Of a stretch of DNA of 64,000 nucleotides, positions 44,034 to 58,023 are shown piece after piece. Below the pieces are notes generated by a model. That model was not told where the DNA came from and did not search any database. It saw only the letters and a program-made list of their open reading frames with translations. The DNA is taken from positions 2,728,001 through 2,792,000 of the forward strand of contig NZ_CP046956.1 of NCBI RefSeq assembly GCF_017792025.1, read 5' to 3'. The DNA is from Sediminibacillus dalangtanensis (GTDB taxonomy: Bacteria > Bacillota > Bacilli > Bacillales > Amphibacillaceae). The stretch's first letter is position 1. Each line of letters opens with the position of its first letter. Made by a program: the position numbers and the translations under genes.

Positions 44034-44399
44034 TTGTTTCAAATCTATATTCTATTTCTCTTTGCTGGTATTTCTATTGTAGCTCTTGCCTGGTACCTAA
44101 GGAGGGGAGAGAGAAGAGTACGATATTCCTGGCTAAGTTACGTCTCTGCAATCTTTCCGATTGTGCTGGTTATCTTATTGTTTTTTTACCCAAGGCTTGC
44201 TGCAAATGAAAATCTCTTTACTAAAGTGATCCCTTTTGCATTACTTATTGGTTCACCAATAGGACTCGTCTTTAGCATATTCGCACTGTTTAAAAAAAAA
44301 GAACAAAAAATACTCGCCATAGCAGGGTTGTTCATATCTTTACTGCTTATTGGAACACTAACAATCTTCGGGATTTTTGTGACCTCTTATACACCATAG
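44034..44399 (+). CDS. Small membrane protein, four predicted helices
   Basis: A 121-residue hydrophobic protein that I do not recognise. Four membrane segments are seen (~3-20, ~33-50, ~66-85, ~95-117) with a basic loop RRGERRVRYSW and another FKKKEQK. The TTG at 44034 is eight bases after AGGAGG; the frame is open further upstream but has no other ribosome site. A terminator follows. Confidence 0.65.
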   Translation: MFQIYILFLFAGISIVALAWYLRRGERRVRYSWLSYVSAIFPIVLVILLFFYPRLAANENLFTKVIPFALLIGSPIGLVFSIFALFKKKEQKILAIAGLFISLLLIGTLTIFGIFVTSYTP

Positions 44400-44512
44400 T
44401 TCCGGTTTAGATACATGCATGCCTTTTTGCATGGATAAATTAAAATGGCAAAGTTAGACAACTAAGAGAGTGAAGCTGCTGCTTAATTCTTAGGTGTGTA
44501 GCTTTTAAATGG

Positions 44513-44540
44513 AAAAATCGCTCAAAGGGAGCGATTTTTC
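44513..44540 (+). terminator. Bidirectional intrinsic terminator
   Basis: AAAAATCGCTC (44513-44523) and GAGCGATTTTT (44529-44539), perfect stem, T-tract on both strands; it separates the membrane protein gene from the convergent iron ABC operon. Confidence 0.85.
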
Positions 44541-44574
44541 GTGTCATGATAGGAGGTTGAAGAGCAGGCTTTTT

Positions 44575-45396
44575 CTAATTTAAAGTGCCGGTCCCATACG
44601 TAACATGATGTCGACCAATTGGCACCACGAAAGGTGATCCTGAAATCGGGTCTTTTATCACGGTGCAATCCAGTCCAAAAATTTCTTTAATCAAATTGCT
44701 GGTGATTACTCGGGAAGGATCCCCATCTGCAACCAGCTTTCCTTTATGCAGAGCAAAAATATGGTCGGCATAGCGTGCGGACAAATTTATGTCATGAAGC
44801 ACCATGACAATCGTGGTTCCGTGCTTTCGATTAAGGTCTGTAAGCAGATCAAGAATTTCCACCTGATAGGTGATATCTAAAAAGGTAGTCGGTTCATCGA
44901 GAAATAGAATATCAGTTTGCTGTGCCAGCGCCATCGCTATCCAGACACGCTGTCTTTGACCGCCTGAGAGCTCGTCAATGTGCTGGTTGGCTAACTTGGT
45001 AATATTCATGATTTCCATCGCTTCGGCAACTGCCTCGTAATCCTTTTTTGTCCACCCCCCGAACAGGGCTTGATGTGGAAACCTCCCTCGTCCAACCAAA
45101 TCAGCTACATTGATTCCTTCAGGGACAATCGGTGACTGTGGAAGAAGACCTACAATACGCGCAAGCTGTTTTGGTGGTACTTTGCTGATCGCTTTTCCAT
45201 CAAGCGTGATTTTTCCAGATATCGGTTTGATCAGCCTTGCCAATGTTTTAAGAAGCGTAGACTTTCCACAGGCATTGGCGCCGATGATCACATTTATTTT
45301 TTTACTTGGGATCTCCAGGCTTATTTCTTGGATAACCGTTTTATCATCATAACCAGCGACTACCTTTTCTGCTTGAAAGATATGATTCGGTTTCAT
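44575..45396 (-). CDS. Iron-siderophore ABC transporter ATPase (FecE/YusV-like)
   Basis: A 273-residue importer ATPase: Walker A GANACGKST (~37-45), Q-loop LLPQSP, signature LSGGQRQRVWIAMALAQ (~142-158), Walker B DILFLDEPTTFLD, and VMVLHDINL with the switch His. The third A-loop glycine is replaced (GANACGKS instead of GPNGCGKS), as in YusV-type proteins. It is last in a binding protein-permease-permease-ATPase operon and starts inside the end of the preceding permease gene (4-base overlap). It could also serve the ATPase-less fhuB-like importer. Confidence 0.93.
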   Translation of the reverse strand: MKPNHIFQAEKVVAGYDDKTVIQEISLEIPSKKINVIIGANACGKSTLLKTLARLIKPISGKITLDGKAISKVPPKQLARIVGLLPQSPIVPEGINVADLVGRGRFPHQALFGGWTKKDYEAVAEAMEIMNITKLANQHIDELSGGQRQRVWIAMALAQQTDILFLDEPTTFLDITYQVEILDLLTDLNRKHGTTIVMVLHDINLSARYADHIFALHKGKLVADGDPSRVITSNLIKEIFGLDCTVIKDPISGSPFVVPIGRHHVTYGTGTLN

Positions 45397-46430
45397 GATA
45401 ACTCTCCCTTTCGATTCATGCGGATTAGCAAGTAAATCAAATACGGCGCACCGATGATGCCGGTGATGATTCCTACAGGGTATCGGACCTCAAATGCAAA
45501 TTGCCCGATCAAATCAGACGCCAAAACTAGATTGGCACCAACAAGACCTGCCGGGATCGCGCTCGAAAACCCAACACCTACGAGTCTTTTCGCAATCGGT
45601 CCAGCAAGAAATGCCACAAAGGCGATCGGCCCCGTGACGGCCGTTGCCAATGCAATGATACACACGGAACTCAAAATTAGAACAATTCTGGTCATATCCG
45701 TTCTTACTCCCAGAGAAGTGGCCGATTGTTCTCCAAGCTCTAGAATGCCAAGATGTTTCCCCAGCGCTACAATAATAGGCGCCAAGCACAGAACACTGAC
45801 GAAAAGCGGTGGAAGTTCGTGCATTTGAGAACCATTGAGACTACCGCTGAGCCATCGGAGTGCTGCGGGAATATCTTGTTGCGCTCCCACTAACAGAAGA
45901 TAGGATATCATCGAGTTAAGCATAGCCTGTATACCAATTCCGACCAAGATGACCCGTCCTATCGAAAATGTGTTTCCCCTGGAGAATAGATAAATGAACA
46001 GGACGGTAGCAAGACCGGCAATAATCGATGCCATCGAAACAAACGCATCACTTGTATGTAAGATAACAATGCAAAAAACGGCTGCCGCGCTCGATCCCGT
46101 AGTGATTCCAATGACATTAGGATTGGCGAGTGGATTACGCAGCATTGTCTGAAAGGTATTTCCGCCAATGCCAAAAGCAAAGCCTGCAAGAAGACCGGCC
46201 AGCATTCTCGGTAAGCGAATATTATTAACGGCAAAGGACACACCCTTGATCTGTTCTCCTAGTAGCACTTGCAGTACATCCTTTATTGGATAAACAGTGC
46301 TTCCCAGTAAGAGCATCCCCCAGCATAATACAAATAGAAGTGCTGTTAGTGATCCAGTAACAATCATCCATCGCCGACGTCTTTGACGCCTGCCCGCAAT
46401 GATAAACTCTACAGATTGATTATTCTTCAT
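45393..46430 (-). CDS. Iron-siderophore ABC permease, FecCD family
   Basis: A 345-residue FecCD permease with a basic N-terminal extension (GRRQRRRRWM) before the first helix, LPRMLAGLLAGFAFGIGGNTFQ near helix 2-3, and the coupling loop VTGPIAFVAFLAGPIAKRLVG. It pairs with the next-door permease (46427-47467) and overlaps its neighbours by 4 bases at both ends, so the operon is translationally coupled. Confidence 0.93.
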   Translation of the reverse strand: MKNNQSVEFIIAGRRQRRRRWMIVTGSLTALLFVLCWGMLLLGSTVYPIKDVLQVLLGEQIKGVSFAVNNIRLPRMLAGLLAGFAFGIGGNTFQTMLRNPLANPNVIGITTGSSAAAVFCIVILHTSDAFVSMASIIAGLATVLFIYLFSRGNTFSIGRVILVGIGIQAMLNSMISYLLLVGAQQDIPAALRWLSGSLNGSQMHELPPLFVSVLCLAPIIVALGKHLGILELGEQSATSLGVRTDMTRIVLILSSVCIIALATAVTGPIAFVAFLAGPIAKRLVGVGFSSAIPAGLVGANLVLASDLIGQFAFEVRYPVGIITGIIGAPYLIYLLIRMNRKGELS

Positions 46431-47467
46431 AATGAACGCACTTTCGCCTTTCTGGCAAGGATAATTAATATGGGTGCTCCTATAAAAGCTGTTACAACGC
46501 CAACCTCAAGCTCACCGGGGCTTCCGAGGAGTCTCCCGCATACATCTGATATGGTTAAAATGATGGCCCCAGAAATAGCTGACATCGGAATAATAAACCG
46601 CATGTCCGGCCCCAGAATTAGTCGCATGACATGAGTTGCCAGCAAGCCTATAAAACCGATCGGCCCTGCCAGTGCCGTTGCAGCCCCGCACAAAAGAACT
46701 GCAGCCAGAGCAGCAATAAGCCGCAACATACCAGTTCGCACGCCCAATCCTCTCGCAACTTCATCCCCCAACGCTAACGCATTGAGTGCGGTGGTAGAAA
46801 TAATCCCCAACAGTATTCCAATGATCAGAAACGGGAAGAACGTAGTAATATCACCCCAGTTTGTCGAGCTGACGCTTCCCACTTGCCAAAACCTGAATTG
46901 ATCCATAACATAAGAGCGTGGAATCATGATTGCGGTTACCAGCGAGGAAAGGGCTGCGCTTGTGGCGGCTCCTGCCAACACAAGCTTAAGAGGCGTAGCA
47001 CCGCCCCTCCCCATCGAACCGATTCCAAACACGAAAACAGCAGTAAGCATAGCCCCGGCTAAAGCAAGTAAGATATATTGATTGGCAGTGCTAATATTCA
47101 GGAATGCAATACCGCCTACCACAAACAAGGTAGCGCCTGTATTCACTCCCAATATACTCGGATCTGCAATCGGGTTACGGGTGACTGCCTGCATCAGTGC
47201 TCCGGAAATGCCAAGGGCCGCCCCGCAAAACAAGCTGAAAACGGTGCGGGAAACCCTCTTGCGCACTACATTTGCCTCGTAAGAATCGATAGACGGATGA
47301 AACAAACCATCTATCAATTCATCAAATCTTACTGGTCGCGAGCCAAGGACCAGGGAGGCAACCACACATACACCCAACATGATGAAACAAATAACTAGCA
47401 CCGCTACAAAGTGCTGTGGAACATGTGAGGTAAAGCCTTTTTTTTGGGAATTTGGTAAACTATTCAT
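46427..47467 (-). CDS. Iron-siderophore ABC permease, FecCD family
   Basis: A 346-residue FecCD permease, partner of the gene at 45393-46430. VSRTVFSLFCGAALGISGALMQ and ALAGPIGFIGLLATHVMRLILGPD are the conserved N-terminal and coupling segments. It starts 8 bases inside the end of the binding-protein gene. Confidence 0.93.
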   Translation of the reverse strand: MNSLPNSQKKGFTSHVPQHFVAVLVICFIMLGVCVVASLVLGSRPVRFDELIDGLFHPSIDSYEANVVRKRVSRTVFSLFCGAALGISGALMQAVTRNPIADPSILGVNTGATLFVVGGIAFLNISTANQYILLALAGAMLTAVFVFGIGSMGRGGATPLKLVLAGAATSAALSSLVTAIMIPRSYVMDQFRFWQVGSVSSTNWGDITTFFPFLIIGILLGIISTTALNALALGDEVARGLGVRTGMLRLIAALAAVLLCGAATALAGPIGFIGLLATHVMRLILGPDMRFIIPMSAISGAIILTISDVCGRLLGSPGELEVGVVTAFIGAPILIILARKAKVRSL

Positions 47468-48557
47468 CTAGCTTTTCAATAGCTCCTCCTATTAATTCTA
47501 GATAGTCATCAATGGTATAAGCGATCGAAAGCGGATTTGGATTCCCGGATGCCGCTAGAGGTGTATTGTTTCCAATAAACACAACCGAACCTCTTTCAAT
47601 GGCCGGAATCTTTCCGAGCAGGGGATCTTTTTTAACTGCCTGGTATAAGCTTTTATCCCCATAGCCAATCAGAATATCCGCATCGTTAAGGGCATCTGCA
47701 TTCTCGGCGCTTAGCGTCAGGGAAAAGCTGTTTGGATCCGTGATTTCATCCGTTACACTTTCCGGATACTCCATTCCCAGCTCGGTCAAGAACGCTCCTC
47801 GAGGATCTTCAGGTGTGTAAACATAAATTTTCGATAAATCATCGGCAGAGAAGTTGGCAAAGACAATTTTTTTTCCTTTCATTTCAGGGTAATTGCTTGC
47901 TTTTTCCTTGATTAGGCTCTCGGTGTCTTTGATAAGTTGTTCCCCCTCTTTTTTCATTCCCATGCCGGCTGCATCCAATCTGACTTGCTCGCGCCAAGTG
48001 GTCAGCCAAGGACCGTCCTTATAAGCGACAACCGGAGCGATTTCACTGAGGATATCATAGTCTTCCTGTGTAATACCGGAATAACCGGCTAAAATGACAT
48101 CCGGATTGGAATCGGAAATCGCCTCAAAATCAAGACCATCTGTGTCTTGGAAAATATTCGGGGCTTCTGCTCCGAGTTCTTCCAGTTTTTCAGCTGTCCA
48201 AGGCAACATCCCGCTGCCATCCTGGACCCCGTAATTTGCTGCTGAGAAACCAACAGGTACTACTCCAAGGGCAAGTGCAACATCGTGATTCGCCCATTGA
48301 ATGGTAGCAACTCGTTCAGGCTTGCTCTCAATGACCGTTTCGCCAAAGGCATGCTCGATCACAATTGGATATTCTGTGTTTTCTTCATTTGCAGAAGATG
48401 TTTCTGTTTCCGCTTTTTCTACATTCGCCGACGTATCCTCGTCATTTTTAGATTTAGATGCTGAACTTGATTGATCTGCTGAACATCCAAATAAAAACAG
48501 GATGCTCAAACCCAAAATAAAGAAAGTTGCAAGTGAAAATTTCCGTTTTGTATTCAT
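47460..48557 (-). CDS. Iron-siderophore-binding lipoprotein (FepB-like)
   Basis: A 365-residue binding lipoprotein: signal peptide to FLFGC (Cys25), an acidic Ser/Glu linker, then two lobes. Sequences such as WANHDVALALGVVPVGF, WTAEKLEELGAEAP and DGLDFEAISDSNPDVILAG resemble the FepB/DesE-like group of Gram-positive bacteria; the siderophore is unknown. ATG 48557 is 11 bases after AAAGGA; the ATG at 48569 directly abuts the ribosome site and is less likely. A Fur box lies ~160 bases upstream. Confidence 0.88.
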   Translation of the reverse strand: MNTKRKFSLATFFILGLSILFLFGCSADQSSSASKSKNDEDTSANVEKAETETSSANEENTEYPIVIEHAFGETVIESKPERVATIQWANHDVALALGVVPVGFSAANYGVQDGSGMLPWTAEKLEELGAEAPNIFQDTDGLDFEAISDSNPDVILAGYSGITQEDYDILSEIAPVVAYKDGPWLTTWREQVRLDAAGMGMKKEGEQLIKDTESLIKEKASNYPEMKGKKIVFANFSADDLSKIYVYTPEDPRGAFLTELGMEYPESVTDEITDPNSFSLTLSAENADALNDADILIGYGDKSLYQAVKKDPLLGKIPAIERGSVVFIGNNTPLAASGNPNPLSIAYTIDDYLELIGGAIEKLDE

Positions 48558-48694
48558 TTGTAAATCCATCCTTTCCTTTCATGGTTTTATGTATCAAGGC
48601 CAGCTAGCTTGCCTTCAGCTTCTTCATGGATATCCGGATGTTGTACCTTAGCCGCTAATCATTATGTTAATTTGCAACAGTAAAAATGGAGTGG

Positions 48695-48738
48695 TTTTCA
48701 ATTAGAGCTCTTTTAATTGAAAATGATTCTCATTATCA
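48695..48738 (-). promoter_or_regulatory. Fur box with adjacent palindrome
   Basis: TGAAAATGA...TCATTATCA at 48718-48738 matches the Fur consensus (TGATAATGAnTCATTATCA type) with one degenerate arm. It partly overlaps a perfect palindrome TTTTCAATTA (48695-48704) / TAATTGAAAA (48714-48723). It controls the four-gene iron importer. Confidence 0.82.
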
Positions 48739-48911
48739 TCATAGATTTTCCTCTTTCGCTTGTCAACGAAAATTCCAGAATTATTTGTTCTGTTACCTAA
48801 AAAGTTACGAAGGGCCACCCTATCAAGTTGACCATTTGATTGTTTCGTATAAGATATAAACTACGATATTGAATACGTCTTTCTAACTTCCTGCATTAAT
48901 TAAGCTGGAGT

Positions 48912-49485
48912 TTGGCACTGCGGAAATACCCTGCGCTTTCCGCGGGCGGCTGGGTAGCTTCCTCGAGCTGACGCTCTGCGGGATCTCACCGAGACCTCTC
49001 CTCCCACTGGACAAATATTATCGGTCGAACGAGTAATCGCAGTCCCAAGGAAGGCTGCGGCAGCGATGCATCGCACGAAGAAAATCGATTTGTATTTTCG
49101 AGGAGTCTCCGGGTACTTATCCGCAGGGAACAACTTCCTGTTTATAAATGAGTGTACTAGACATTTTTTCTTGACTCATTTGGTACTACAAGAAACGTCT
49201 TATCAAAAAACATAGATAGGAAAACAAGCAGAAAGTCCAAGGGAAGGTGAAAGACGGAAGAAAAGCACGCGTTTTCTGACAACCTTTTTTAAGTAGTCTT
49301 GTTGGGTTTCAAGGAAAAGTTTCTACGCTAATCAGTAGGCTTCTTAGCACAGGGAGCATACGCAGACTCCTGCGGGATAAGCGCGAGCTGAAGATCCACT
49401 TGGTAAAGCGTTTTTCTTTACCAAGTTAGCTGAAGCCGTGCCCGCGGAAAGCGAAGTATGCTACCGAAGCGGTGTTTACAACCTT
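48912..49485 (-). repeat. Composite dispersed repeat, copy 2 (reverse orientation)
   Basis: Reads B-linker-A on the plus strand, i.e. the reverse complement of the copy at 28.1-28.6 kb. Type B begins CTGCGGAAATACCCTGCG, contains CCGCGGGCGGCTGG and GCTCTGCGGGATCTCACCG, and is split by ~100 bases of other sequence (49020-49110) before GGAGTCTCCGGGTACTTATCC. The linker repeats CTTGTTGGGTTTCAAGG and AAGCACGCGTT; type A (49345-49475) has CAGACTCCTGCGGG and GCCCGCGGAAAGCGAAG. The rest of the 48.57-49.69 kb gap shows only the Fur region and the eno terminator. Confidence 0.85.
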
Positions 49486-49632
49486 TTTTAAATAAGCAAT
49501 CGAACTTCCCATTACAGCTATTGCGCAGTTTATACAAACTGCTAGGATTCAGTTGAGAAGAGTGAAGCTTAATAAGGTGAAGAAATTGGAAATGATAAGG
49601 GAAGGAACGGTATATGCCACATCTTTATGCCA

Positions 49633-49667
49633 CAAAAAAAGACTGCCGGACTTTTGCCCGACAGTCT
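49633..49667 (-). terminator. Intrinsic terminator of the glycolytic operon
   Basis: Minus strand AGACTGTCGG (49667-49658) / CCGGCAGTCT (49649-49640) followed by TTTTTTTG. Confidence 0.88.
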
Positions 49668-49689
49668 GATCTTTCCTTAAGGAAAGAAC

Positions 49690-54482
<4,793 letters not shown>

Positions 54483-54514
54483 GCTGTTTCAGCCTCCTTA
54501 CCTGTAATAGCTCC

Positions 54515-54609
54515 ACATACTATCATTCCCGTATGTAGGTTCCTGTTAACCAAGAACCTTAAAATTAATACGAAAACCACACAAGGGAGGAGGACAAATC
54601 CCCCTCCCT
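54515..54609 (-). other. Hairpin cluster in the gap-pgk intergenic region
   Basis: On the minus strand AGGGAGG...CCTCCCT (54609-54584) is followed by TGTGTGGTTTT, then AGGTTC/GAACCT (54558-54537) and CATACG/CGTATG (54534-54515). The first could be a leaky terminator or an mRNA-end stabiliser that keeps gap message more abundant than the distal genes. Confidence 0.5.
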
Positions 54610-54648
54610 GCTGGTCATTCGTTCATTCTATTCCTGTTTCTGCAGGGA

Positions 54649-55659
<1,011 letters not shown>

Positions 55660-55695
55660 TTATTCCTCCTTATTTTTCCTATATATTTAAAGGGA

Positions 55696-56715
55696 TTACT
55701 CCCTTATTAACTCTTTTGCCGCCCCTTCATCTGTGACAAGGACGTTGCTTTTCCCCTGCTGGAAGTAAGACATGATCGCCTTTGCTTTGGAAGTACCTCC
55801 GGCAACAGCGACGACACACTGAGAACTGAATAAATCTTCCAGCTGCAGACCGACAGTCCTTACTTTGTGGATGACTTCCCCGGTTTTGTTGAAATAATAG
55901 CCGAATGCTTCACTGACCGCATTGCCGGCTTCAATTCTCTGTAAAACCTCTTCGGAAGCCTTTCTCCGCTCGGCCATCGTCATCGCATCGCCAATGCCAT
56001 GAATGACGACATCTGCCTGTCTGATTAATTGAAGAATTTCTTTGACGGATGGCTCCCCGATAATCGATTGATACGACTCTTCGCTCAGCGGGTCCGGCAC
56101 ATGGAGCAACCTGTATTCTCCATTTGCTTTATTCGCCATTTCCGCACAAATCGTATTCGCCTGATTTTCCACACGCTCGCCTAAACCTCCACGGGCCGGT
56201 ACAAACATGCAGTTTTTGGCGTTTTCCAAAGGAGTCATCATCGCGGCGACTGCAGCCATCGATGTTCCACCTGTCACAGCAATGGTTTGATTGTTTTTCA
56301 GAATCGACCGCAAAAATCCGATCGCTGCTTTTCCCATTTCTTGTTTTACCCAATCAACCTCATCACTATTACCAGGAACCACAATAACATGGTCTACGTG
56401 TAATTTATCCTTTACACTTTGTTCTAAAACACTAAACCCGGACGCTTCCTTCATGAACTCCCCGAGTTGCTCGAGAATGTTGGTACCTTCCGTGGTCAAC
56501 ATCATGCCCTTTGCTGTGATATCGAGAAAGCCGTTGCTATTCAAGAAGTCGACTTCACTCCTGACCAGTCGCTCTCCCATCTCGATATTATCAGCCAAGC
56601 TTCTGCGGCCGATCGGTCCCATCAATTGTATGTAGTGCAAAATCTTATACCTGCGCTGCATAACCTCCAAAACATCAGGGAATAATTTTTTCTGAAGATC
56701 GATTAGTGCTCTCAT
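55696..56715 (-). CDS. cggR: Central glycolytic genes regulator CggR
   Basis: A 339-residue SorC/DeoR-family repressor that responds to fructose 1,6-bisphosphate. The N-terminal winged helix has RRYKILHYIQLMGPIGRRSL and GERLVRSEVDFLNSNGFLD; the C-terminal effector domain (~90-335) has VTGGTSMAAVAAMM and FVPARGGLGERVENQ sugar-phosphate-binding loops. The ATG follows AAAGGAGTAATAAC. It is first in the operon and its own promoter carries the operator. Confidence 0.97.
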   Translation of the reverse strand: MRALIDLQKKLFPDVLEVMQRRYKILHYIQLMGPIGRRSLADNIEMGERLVRSEVDFLNSNGFLDITAKGMMLTTEGTNILEQLGEFMKEASGFSVLEQSVKDKLHVDHVIVVPGNSDEVDWVKQEMGKAAIGFLRSILKNNQTIAVTGGTSMAAVAAMMTPLENAKNCMFVPARGGLGERVENQANTICAEMANKANGEYRLLHVPDPLSEESYQSIIGEPSVKEILQLIRQADVVIHGIGDAMTMAERRKASEEVLQRIEAGNAVSEAFGYYFNKTGEVIHKVRTVGLQLEDLFSSQCVVAVAGGTSKAKAIMSYFQQGKSNVLVTDEGAAKELIRE

Positions 56716-56760
56716 GTTATTACTCCTTTATAACCAGTTAATGCTAACCGGGTTAAAAAT

Positions 56761-56847
56761 GTCCCTGGTAGGCGTATTATGTCCCGCAGACTCCAAAAAA
56801 ATTCCTCTTACAATTTTCATTGTATCAGAACCGTCAAAATCCGACAA
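56761..56847 (-). promoter_or_regulatory. cggR-gap promoter and CggR operator
   Basis: Minus strand TTGTCG (56847-56842), 17-bp spacer, TACAAT (56824-56819). Downstream, GGGACAT repeats start at 56785 and 56765, exactly 20 bp apart, which matches the direct-repeat spacing of the B. subtilis CggR operator (CGGGAC-N6-TGTC-N4 twice). Confidence 0.8.
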
Positions 56848-56859
56848 CTAAAAGCACTC

Positions 56860-57093
56860 CTATTTTAAAAAATCACTCACGTTCGCCCACTCGATTTGCC
56901 CGTAGTCTGCTTCCTGCCCATCGATTTCCACTACTGGGATCATCAGTTGATATTTCTCCAGGAGTTCGTCATCGTGATAAATATCGACTTCTTTTAGGTC
57001 ATAACCGTACTGATCCTGATATGCGAGCAGAAGATCTTTTGCCTCCTCACATAAAGGGCAATTCCGCTTCGAATATAAAACCACTTTTTTCAT
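56860..57093 (-). CDS. Glutaredoxin-like thiol protein
   Basis: A 77-residue thioredoxin-fold protein with N-terminal KKVVLYSKRNCPLCEEAKDLL (redox pair Cys12-Pro-Leu-Cys15) and the cis-Pro motif MIPVVEI (~52). It is of the DUF836/glutaredoxin-like group often next to cggR-gapA in Bacillaceae. It lies upstream of the cggR promoter on the same strand. The ATG follows GGAGGGAATAAC. Confidence 0.88.
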   Translation of the reverse strand: MKKVVLYSKRNCPLCEEAKDLLLAYQDQYGYDLKEVDIYHDDELLEKYQLMIPVVEIDGQEADYGQIEWANVSDFLK

Positions 57094-57345
57094 GTTATTC
57101 CCTCCACTCTTCTATTGTGTCATATCTTATTAAAATAAAACAGCAGGAAGCTCTTATGATATTGTCTAAGCTCACTACCACTGTGGAAAGCAAAATTTGC
57201 TACAAAGACAAGTTCTTTTATCTACGCAATAAGCAGGTTAAATTATATTTACAGTTTGAAAGGAATTGCATCAGAATTACCGAATAGTAAAAAAAGGTCT
57301 CTTTTTCTCGTCAAATATAAGCTTAATCTGGAAGGAGTGATTTGT

Positions 57346-58023
57346 ATCCGGAAACAAATACCTATGGTGCTTTGCATCTTTTTGCTTTTTATTATTTCTG
57401 TACAATTATTAATAGATAAAGGAACAGAAGAAAAAACAGTAGAAGAAATGAAAAAGGACATATCGGACAGAGGGAGTAATCATCAAGGCACACCAAATAG
57501 AAAGAACGGGAAATTGATCATTGATAAGGAGATGTATTACGACTACTTCCACAATAATCGTAACGATGCATCTGCGATGAAAGCCAGAGAACTATTGAAG
57601 CAAACAGCAATTTCGATAAGTCCTGATGGAGCAGAGAAAATTCCGAAGCAAGAAGAGGTTCCTTCGTTCTTCAGAGGAAATAAAGAAGAAATGGCACGTT
57701 TACAAGAGAAAAATAATAAAGAACACTCCGGCAAACTTATTACCCATTTGGCACGAAAAGTCGCTTTGTTAGAGCAGGCTGGAAACTTGATTGAAAATAA
57801 GCAGATCAAAGCCGAGCTGTCCTATTTAGCAAACGAGTTAACAGAAATAAAATTTTATCGGATAGATGAAACCGAGGAATTCATCCAAGCGTATAAAAAC
57901 TACACAGAATTACAAACAAAACTATTGGAAATTCACTATGCAATTGAATCAATCGGATATAATACATCAATTCTTTCAAGGAAGGTGCCAAGATGGATAG
58001 AAAAATTGGAGAGTACTATATAG
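57346..58023 (+). CDS. Unrecognised membrane-anchored protein
   Basis: A ~225-residue protein: a short basic N-terminus (RKQIP), one hydrophobic segment (MVLCIFLLFIISVQLLI) and a hydrophilic, largely helical extracellular part rich in Lys/Glu. I do not recognise the family. AAGGAG (57332-57337) is followed at eight bases by in-frame ATC (57346), which gives a classic anchor; an in-frame GTG (57337) overlaps the ribosome site and ATG 57364 is too far. The frame is open upstream to 57256. It overlaps the following hydrolase gene by 31 bases, suggesting one operon. Confidence 0.65.
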   Translation: MRKQIPMVLCIFLLFIISVQLLIDKGTEEKTVEEMKKDISDRGSNHQGTPNRKNGKLIIDKEMYYDYFHNNRNDASAMKARELLKQTAISISPDGAEKIPKQEEVPSFFRGNKEEMARLQEKNNKEHSGKLITHLARKVALLEQAGNLIENKQIKAELSYLANELTEIKFYRIDETEEFIQAYKNYTELQTKLLEIHYAIESIGYNTSILSRKVPRWIEKLESTI

